Positions 56,101 through 64,000 of a stretch of 64,000 nucleotides of DNA are shown here, in pieces. The notes below the pieces were generated by a model. That model saw nothing but the letters and a program-made list of their open reading frames with translations. It was not told the origin of the DNA and searched no databases. Source of the stretch: Bolinopsis microptera (lineage: Eukaryota > Ctenophora > Tentaculata > Lobata > Bolinopsidae). The translations under genes and the position numbers were made by a program. The number at the start of each line of letters is the position of its first letter. Within the stretch, counting starts at the first letter, position 1. The stretch is taken from positions 2,170,001 to 2,234,000 of the forward strand of contig NC_087074.1 of assembly GCF_026151205.1 (NCBI RefSeq). The letters are read 5' to 3'.

Positions 56101-57838
56101 CAAACTGAGGTGGACGTCAGTTCATGAGATTGTGAATTTGAAACTGACAATTACTTGTCGATTACCAAAATGCACGATGATCATCAAAGTTGTGGTTGGT
56201 ACACCTGTTTTCTAAGTCAGTTAAGTATAACGATAAAGGTGTAGTGAATCTTTGTATAGTGTGGTTCATGTCGATCGGCGTTTGCACGATAAATTAGACA
56301 TGATCTGAGATCTCACTAACAGTAACAGTAATCTGCCACACATACTGTTTATATAACATTTATATACTGTTTATATAATATTTATATTTAATACAGTAGT
56401 GTAACATTTTTAAGTGGATATGCCAATAAGACACAGACATATTGTTTGAGAAGCTTAGGTAGAGTCTTTACAAGTCAGGTGCACTGTTACACAGGTAGTG
56501 CAGTCAATTCATTTGCATTTATTTGTAAGCAGATTTACATTTATCGAAGGATATGGTCTGGATGAAGAAGTAAATAAGCTTTGTTACAATGATTTATCAA
56601 TAATATCAAATGTTTATCCATTTACAACAGTGCAACCAAAATACTAGATAAAATTAACTATTGAGAGTCAAGCAAAATAATATTACAACAACTAAACGCC
56701 CGCCTAACTTCATTATGGTAACCAGGTAACCATGGTAACCAGGTAACCAGGTAACCATGGTAACCAGGTAACCAGGTAACCAGGTAACCAGGTAACCAGG
56801 TAACCAGGTAACCAGGTAACCATAGTAACTATACTTTAACAATAATATAACACTTTCTATTCTGAAATAATCTAGCTACCGTGATTAATATAAACAATAC
56901 ATAAGATTGAAACTCATAGCTGAAACTACCCACTATCTAAATCCCTTAATATCATGATATACTAACTCCTGTGGCCGGCAGTTATTAGGTGCAGGATTAC
57001 TTCTCACGTTAACGTGACGAAAGAAAAATTAATTTTTAAATCTCAATCTATTAATTTCAATTCACTAAACAAAAAATATCAAAACTGACTTCCAGTCCTT
57101 ACAAATAAACTCTCTAATGATAGCACGAGCCGATTGAAGCCAGCTAACCAAACATTTGCAATAATTATATCAGATTTTAACTTTGCTGAGCATTAACGAG
57201 ATAAGAACTTAAGAAATGTGCCCATTAACATTTCCCATATATTACAAGAATGTATTATCATAATAAATATATATTTAATAATTATAATTCAAATTACGAT
57301 TTACTGAGTGCTGTAAAATAATAACACCCATTCAAAGATTTCTTGAACTTCTTAAACTACCAGTATTGCTAGAAATTATAATAGATTACATTACATTGTA
57401 AGCACTGTAATAGATTCATCATAATTTCTATAGAGCAAAAAAGGACTAATTTATTGAAGAAAATTGCATTATATAATTTAGAAACATTGCCCAAGCCTTC
57501 ATTATAAACAATAACAATAACAAAAACTACATTTAAGTTCAATAACACTTAGTATTTACTAAAATCGTACAAACTTCTATATTCTTGGAGAGCACCATCA
57601 CATGCAAAATTAATTATTTAATTAATTAACTAATTATTTAATTAATTAACTAATAATTGTCTCTTATTGATACGTGCTTTAGTGTGATTACCACAGCAAA
57701 CTCTCCAGGGGTATTAATAGGAACTCTCAGTATATAAGTTCCCTCCAGTTACCATGGTTAAACAATACCATTTAGTTACTTTCAATATTTCAGTATTTTC
57801 CTCCCAGCTGCTTCAATTCTAGCTGCTCTGCAAATCCT
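56101..57838. other. Intergenic with two short arrays
   Basis: Contains a GTAACCAG 8-bp array (56713-56823) and AATTAATTATTTAATTAATT duplications (57605-57655). Nothing else recognised. Confidence 0.55.
56713..56823. repeat. 8-bp GTAACCAG microsatellite
   Basis: About 13 copies, some with GTAACCATG. Shares the GTAAC core of the 20- and 21-bp minisatellites elsewhere in the window. Confidence 0.93.
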
Positions 57839-60800
57839 TCATCGACTGTCCATATGTAAGTCAATTATCTGAAAAATTGCATATTTAAGAGCAGGAACTA
57901 AAAATGAGAAAATGATTAATATTAAAATTTCGTTTGTATAACGATCAAATCATGTCTCACCTGACAGACTGCCATATCTCACCTGACTGACTGCCATGTC
58001 TCACCTGACTGACTGCCATATCTCACCTGACTGACTGCCATGTCTCACCTGACTGACTGCCATATCTCACCTGACTGACTGCCATGTCTCACCTGACTGA
58101 CTGCCATGTCTCACCTGACTGACTGCCATGTCTCAACTAACTGACTGCCATATCTCACCTGACTGACTGCCATATCTCACCTGACTGACTGCCATGTCTC
58201 ACCTGACTGACCGCAGTGTCTCAACTGACTGACTGCCATATCTCACCTGACTGACTGCCATATCTCACCTGACTGACTGCCATGTCTCACCTGACTGACT
58301 GCCATGTCTCACCTGACTGACTGCCATGTCTCACCTGACTGACTGCCATGTCTCACCTGACTGACTGCCATATCTCACCTGACTGACTGCCATATCTCAC
58401 CTGACTGACTGCCATATCTCACCTGACTGACTGCCATGTCTCACCTGACTGACTGCCATGTCTCACCTGACTGACTGCCATGTCTCACCTGACTGACTGC
58501 CATGTCTCACCTGACTGACTGCCATGTCTCACCTGACTGACTGCCATGTCTCACCTGACTGACTGCCATGTCTCACCTGACTGACTGCCATGTCTCACCT
58601 GACTGACTGCCATGTCTCACCTGACTGACTGCCATGTCTCACCTGACTGACTGCCATGTCTCACCTGACTGACTGCCATATCTCACCTGACTGACTGCCA
58701 TGTCTCACCTGACTGACTGCCATGTCTCACCTGACTGACTGCCATATCTCACCTGACTGACTGCCATGTCTCACCTGACTGACTGCCATGTCTCACCTGA
58801 CTGACTGCCATGTCTCACCTGACTGACTGCCATGTCTCACCTGACTGACTGCCATGTCTCACCTGACTGACTGCCATGTCTCACCTGACTGACTGCCATA
58901 TCTCACCTGACTGACTGCCATGTCTCACCTGACTGACTGCCATGTCTCACCTGACTGACTGCCATATCTCACCTGACTGACTGCCATATCTCACCTGACT
59001 GACTGCCATATCTCACCTGACTGACTGCCATGTCTCACCTGACTGACTGCCATGTCTCACCTGACTGACTGCCATGTCTCACCTGACTGACTGCCATGTC
59101 TCAACTAACTGACTGCCATGTCTCAACTAACTGACTGCCATGTCTCACCTGACTGACTGCCATATCTCACCTGACTGACTGCCATGTCTCACCTGACTGA
59201 CTGCCATGTCTCACCTGACTGACTGCCATGTCTCACCTGACTGACTGCCATGTCTCACCTGACTGACTGCCATGTCTCACCTGACTGACTGCCATGTCTC
59301 ACCTGACTGACTGCCATATCTCACCTGACTGACTGCCATGTCTCACCTGACTGACTGCCATGTCTCACCTGACTGACTGCCATGTCTCACCTGACTGACT
59401 GCCATGTCTCACCTGACTGACTGCCATGTCTCACCTGACTGACTGCCATGTCTCACCTGACTGACTGCCATGTCTCACCTGACTGACTGCCATGTCTCAC
59501 CTGACTGACTGCCATGTCTCACCTGACTGACTGCCATGTCTCACCTGACTGACTGCCATGTCTCACCTGACTGACTGCCATGTCTCACCTGACTGACTGC
59601 CATGTCTCACCTGACTGACTGCCATATCTCACCTGACTGACTGCCATGTCTCACCTGACTGACTGCCATATCTCACCTGACTGACTGCCATGTCTCACCT
59701 GACTGACTGCCATGTCTCACCTGACTGACTGCCATGTCTCACCTGACTGACTGCCATGTCTCACCTGACTGACTGCCATGTCTCACCTGACTGACTGCCA
59801 TGTCTCACCTGACTGACTGCCATGTCTCACCTGACTGACTGCCATGTCTCACCTGACTGACTGCCATGTCTCACCTGACTGACTGCCATGTCTCACCTGA
59901 CTGACTGCCATATCTCACCTGACTGACTGCCATGTCTCACCTGACTGCCATGTCTCACCTGACTGACTGCCATGTCTCACCTGACTGACTGCCATGTCTC
60001 ACCTGACTGACTGCCATGTCTCACCTGACTGACTGCCATGTCTCACCTAACTGACTGCCATGTCTCACCTGACTGACTGCCATGTCTCACCTGACTGACT
60101 GCCATGTCTCACCTGACTGACTGCCATGTCTCACCTGACTGACTGCCATGTCTCACCTGACTGACTGCCATGTCTCACCTGACTGACTGCCATGTCTCAC
60201 CTGACTGACTGCCATATCTCACCTGACTGACTGCCATGTCTCACCTGACTGACTGCCATGTCTCACCTGACTGACTGCCATGTCTCACCTGACTGACTGC
60301 CATGTCTCACCTGACTGACTGCCATATCTCACCTGACTGACTGCCATGTCTCACCTGACTGACTGCCATGTCTCACCTGACTGACTGCCATGTCTCACCT
60401 GACTGACTGCCATGTCTCACCTGACTGACTGCCATGTCTCACCTGACTGACTGCCATGTCTCACCTGACTGACTGCCATGTCTCACCTGACTGACTGCCA
60501 TGTCTCACCTGACTGACTGCCATGTCTCACCTGACTGACTGCCATGTCTCACCTGACTGACTGCCATGTCTCACCTGACTGACTGCCATGTCTCACCTGA
60601 CTGACTGCCATGTCTCACCTGACTGACTGCCATGTCTCACCTGACTGACTGCCATGTCTCACCTGACTGACTGCCATGTCTCACCTGACTGACTGCCATG
60701 TCTCACCTGACTGACTGCCATATCTCACCTGACTGACTGCCATGTCTCACCTGACTGACTGCCATGTCTCACCTGACTGACTGCCATGTCTCACCTGACT

Positions 60801-63455
60801 GACTGCCATGTCTCACCTGACTGACTGCCATGTCTCACCTGACTGACTGCCATGTCTCACCTGACTGACTGCCATGTCTCACCTGACTGACTGCCATGTC
60901 TCACCTGACTGACTGCCATGTCTCACCTGACTGACTGCCATGTCTCACCTGACTGACTGCCATGTCTCACCTGACTGACTGCCATGTCTCACCTGACTGA
61001 CTGCCATGTCTCACCTGACTGACTGCCATGTCTCACCTGACTGACTGCCATGTCTCACCTGACTGACTGCCATGTCTCACCTGACTGACTGCCATGTCTC
61101 ACCTGACTGACTGCCATGTCTCACCTGACTGACTGCCATGTCTCACCTGACTGACTGCCATATCTCACCTGACTGCCATGTCTCACCTGACTGACTGCCA
61201 TGTCTCACCTGACTGACTGCCATGTCTCACCTGACTGACTGCCATGTCTCACCTGACTGACTGCCATGTCTCACCTGACTGACTGCCATGTCTCACCTGA
61301 CTGACTGCCATGTCTCACCTGACTGACTGCCATGTCTCACCTAACTGACTGCCATATCTCACCTGACTGACTGCCATATCTCACCTGACTGACTGCCATG
61401 TCTCACCTGACTGACTGCCATGTCTCACCTGACTGACTGCCATGTCTCACCTGACTGACTGCATGTCTCACCTGACTGCCATATCTCACCTGACTGACTG
61501 CCATGTCTCACCTGACTGACTGCCATGTCGTCTTCATAGTCGGGGGCTCTGGTTTTGATGGCGACGTCCTGCATCGCATCAGTAATAGTCTCCAGTAAGA
61601 GATCATCTTTTTTATAGCACGGGTCAACAGACATGTTGAGCTGAAGATGGTTGTATCAGCTGTTTTAGTATTACTTACTTGTTACTTGTTAGTTACGCAT
61701 AAACAAAGCAATTTTTTAAGTGTAAACCAATTCTAAAAACAAAACATAACCCATTAAAAAGAAACCTCGAGAGTAGGTTTCCTAAGTAGAGACACGTGAT
61801 GCCCATATAAGGAGAAAACAAACCTCGAGAGCTGAAGGTTGCTCGACGGAACCTTGTCCGCTCTCAATGACACACAAACCGTTGATAGCCTCACTGTTGT
61901 GTATAGTGTCGGTTCTGAGGGGCGTGCTGTGCAATTCCATATCATCGTATATATTGTCTGCGTGGTGGGAATCCTCCGACACAACTGAGTGCGATACAGG
62001 GTGAGAGACACGTGATGCACATATAAGGAGAGGGATACAAACTGCAGAACTAGTAGAGACACGTGATGCCCATATAAGGAGAGGGATACAAACTGAGAGG
62101 TGGAGATATAAACCTGTTTGATTAGCTAGTCACCATAGTTACACTGCTAGTTACCTGTTTGATCAGCAAGTATAGAAGAACTAGCGTTGTTGAGAGAAGA
62201 GGGTAGCACGTGAACAGTTCTAAAACAGAACTGCGGTCCCATCCATAGGCATCTGTGGGGTGCTTCGTAAGTCTGTATCTCCACATAGCTCACCCAACCC
62301 TCATCCTTCTTACAAAGTTCTTCATCTTCCGCTTCTATCTCTGAAATAGTGCGGATTTGATATAACAGGTCAAATTCAGAAGGTTTGATGTATTATGATT
62401 ATTCTGAGATTTAGTAAGACTCTTTTCCTGACTTTGTATTATCGCTAACTTGAGAGCCCCCCCCCCCCCCTTAACTTGAGAGTAGAGTTACCCTGTTAGA
62501 GAGAAGATGAGAGCCCCCCCCCCACTATTAACTTGAGAGTAGAGTTACCCTGTTCAGAGTGAAGATGAGAGCCCCCCCCCCCCTACTTGAGACTTGAGAG
62601 TAGAGTTACCCTGTTCAGAGAGAAGATGAGAGCCCCCCCCCCCCCCCCTTAACTTGAGAGTAGAGTTACCCTGTTCAGAGAGAAGATGAGAGCCCCCCCC
62701 CCCTTAACTTGAGAGTAGAGTTACCCTGTTCAGAGTGAAGATGAGAGCCCCCCCCCCCTCTCTTAACTTGAGAGTAGAGTTACCCTGTTCAGAGAGAAGA
62801 TGAGAGCCCCCCCCCCCCCACTATTAACTTGAGAGTAGAGTTACCCTGTTCAGAGAGAAGATGAGAGCCCCCCCCCCTTAACTTGAGAGTAGAGTTACCC
62901 TGTTCAGAGAGAAGATGAGAGCCCCCTACCCTTAACTTGAGACTTTGAGAGTAGAGTTACCCTGTTGAGAGAGAAGATGAGAGCCCCCCCCCTCCCCCTT
63001 AACTTGAGAGTAGAGTTACCCTGTTCAGAGAGAAGATGAGAGCCCCCCCCCCTTAACTTGAGAGTAGAGTTACCCTGTTGAGAGAGAAGATGAGAGCCCC
63101 CCCCCCCCCCCTTTAACTTGAGAGTAGAGTTACCCTGTCGAGAGAGAAGATGGGAGCCCCCCCCCCCCCCCCTTAACTTGAGAGTAGAGTTACCCTGTTG
63201 AGAGAGAAGATGAGAGCCCCCCCCCCCCTAACTTGAGAGTAGAGTTACCCTGTTCAGAGAGAAGATGAATGTCCTTGAACTGAAGAACAGGCTCACTCCG
63301 AGTGCTCCTCCCTAAGTTCCACTGTATAGAGGGGGTGGCTGTAAGCTGTATCGGAGCATCGTCAGCCGGGATCACTCCCGTCAAAACACAGCAGTCGAAC
63401 TTATACTCCACCAACACACCTCCAGGTCCCAACACGAACAAGGACTCACTCCTCA
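57839..63455 (-). CDS. Unidentified gene, 3' part, acidic tyrosine-containing C-terminus
   Basis: Four exons join in phase on the minus strand: 63455-63249, 62340-62155, 61984-61824, 61640-61512. A tentative terminal exon at 57868-57839 (IIDLHMDSR, stop) comes after the 3.6-kb array intron. The gene must continue past the right edge, since the first exon begins in phase 1. The protein starts VRSESLFVLGPGGVLVEYKF and has no recognised domain; QLTATPSIQWNLGRS and WVSYVEIQTYEAPHRCLWMG look globular. The end is acidic with NIYDDMEL and APDYEDDMA; YDDM fits the YxxM SH2-binding form, so a cytoplasmic signalling tail is possible (inference). Three of its splice junctions lie inside tandem repeats and a fourth is duplicated. 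Confidence 0.6.
57958..61512. repeat. 22-bp minisatellite of a consensus 5' splice site, about 160 copies
   Basis: On the minus strand each unit is GCAGTCAGTCAG, GTGAGACATG. The copy at the right edge is the real donor of exon 61640-61512, where the CAG codes the final Gln of DDMAVSQ and GTGAGA starts the intron. Almost all units keep CAG/GTGAGA; common variation is GACATG/GATATG and a few GTTGAGA or GTTAGTTGAG units. A few units are 18 bases, lacking one GACT. Confidence 0.97.
61793..62081. promoter_or_regulatory. Cluster of three E-box/CArG elements
   Basis: Copies at 61793-61814, 62009-62030 and 62060-62081, each CACGTGATGCCCATATAAGG (one with GCA for GCC), in two introns of the unidentified gene. 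The last two are preceded by the same GAGA and followed by AGGGATACAAACTG, so the repeated piece is longer than the binding motifs. Confidence 0.35.
62440..63265. repeat. 55-60 bp minisatellite with C runs and the exon donor, about 14 copies
   Basis: On the minus strand each unit reads CATCTTCTCTCTGAACAG, GGTAACTCTACTCTCAAG, then a G run of 7-17. The first 18 bases are the 3' end of exon 63455-63249 with its donor. Unit lengths differ mainly through the C runs, some broken by T or A. Confidence 0.95.
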
Positions 63456-63469
63456 CTGGGGGAGATATG

Positions 63470-64000
63470 AGTTATTATATAGTTACTATGGTTACTATAT
63501 TTACTATTATATTTACTATGGTTACTATGGTTACTATGGTTACTATGGAACTTATACTCCACCAACACACCTCCAGGTCCCAACACGAACAAGGACTCAC
63601 TCCTCACTGGGGGAGATGTGAGTTATTATATAGTTACTATGGTTACTATGGTTACTATGGTTACTATGGAACTTATACTCCACCAACACACCTCCGGGTC
63701 CCAACACGAACAAGGACTCACTTCTCACTGGGGGAGATGTGAGTTATTATATAGTTACTATGGTTACTATATTTACTATTATATTTACTATGGTTACTAT
63801 GGTTACTATGGTTACTATGGAACTTATACTCCACCAACACACCTCCAGGTCCCAACACGAACAAGGACTCACTCCTCACTGGGGGAGATGTGAGTTATTA
63901 TATAGTTACTATGGTTATTATGGTTACTATGGTTACTATGGAACTTATACTCCACCAACACCCCCCGGGTCCTAACACGAACAAGGACTCACTCCTTACT
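63470..64000. repeat. Tandem duplications of acceptor plus 60 bases of exon, at least four extra copies
   Basis: The block from GAACTTATACTCCACCAACA through GGACTCACTCCTCACTGGGG is the start of exon 63455-63249 and its acceptor. It recurs near 63548-63618, 63668-63738, 63818-63888 and 63938-64000, separated by TTACTATGG repeats. The last copy runs off the window. Confidence 0.93.

Noticed and set aside
57958-61512. CRISPR-like array
   Set aside because: Units are contiguous 22-mers without unique spacers, in a eukaryotic intron, with no cas genes.

Overview
The window is nuclear DNA from an animal: AT-rich intergenic sequence, GT-AG introns of roughly 100 to 3,600 bases, metazoan-only families (TGF-beta type I receptor kinase, SRCR, LDL-receptor class A, thrombospondin type 1, rhodopsin-class 7TM receptors), a Penelope-type GIY-YIG fragment and a pogo-like transposon relic. 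The gene set and compactness suggest an early-branching lineage (cnidarian, placozoan or sponge), but the sequence alone does not settle which. All exon models below were built by hand from splice sites, phase matching and homology of the translated exons. Layout, left to right. (1) 43-2191, plus strand: a five-exon membrane-anchored protein resembling gamma-glutamyl hydrolase but apparently without the catalytic residues. (2) 3395-7836: retroelement debris (a GIY-YIG nuclease ORF, two 380-bp direct repeats) running into a 74-bp satellite of 2.7 kb. (3) 9501-19517, plus: a receptor with two LDLa exons, a TSP1 exon, one SRCR domain spread over three exons, then a 3.4-kb exon carrying more LDLa repeats and a whole 7TM domain of the LGR-C/GRL101 type. 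(4) 20834-25567, minus: a complete eight-exon TGF-beta-family type I receptor kinase of 525 residues. (5) About 25.6-39.7 kb: no gene found, mostly tandem repeats, hairpins and small mobile-element remnants. (6) 39778-53399, minus: a 17-exon receptor of about 2,340 residues, with a signal peptide, three tandem copies of an SRCR / unidentified domain / SRCR module, a hevein-like cysteine segment, LDLa repeats and a 7TM domain paralogous to (3). (7) 57839-63455, minus, open at the right edge: the 3' part of an unidentified gene with an acidic tyrosine-containing tail. How they relate: (3) and (6) are paralogous LDLa-7TM cassettes, each in one giant exon entered by a phase-1 intron, joined to different upstream extracellular modules. 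This suggests exon shuffling onto a common receptor cassette. With the type I kinase between them, the region is rich in cell-surface receptors. The most unusual property is in the introns. At least seven tandem-repeat arrays or short duplications abut an exon, and the repeat unit is the exon-intron junction itself: acceptors at 22.5, 48.4 and 63.5 kb, donors at 24.4, 50.6, 61.5, 62.1 and 63.2 kb. The largest holds about 160 copies of a consensus 5' splice site. One-base frame breaks in both 7TM genes, all near simple sequence or homopolymers, may be assembly indels rather than real lesions.
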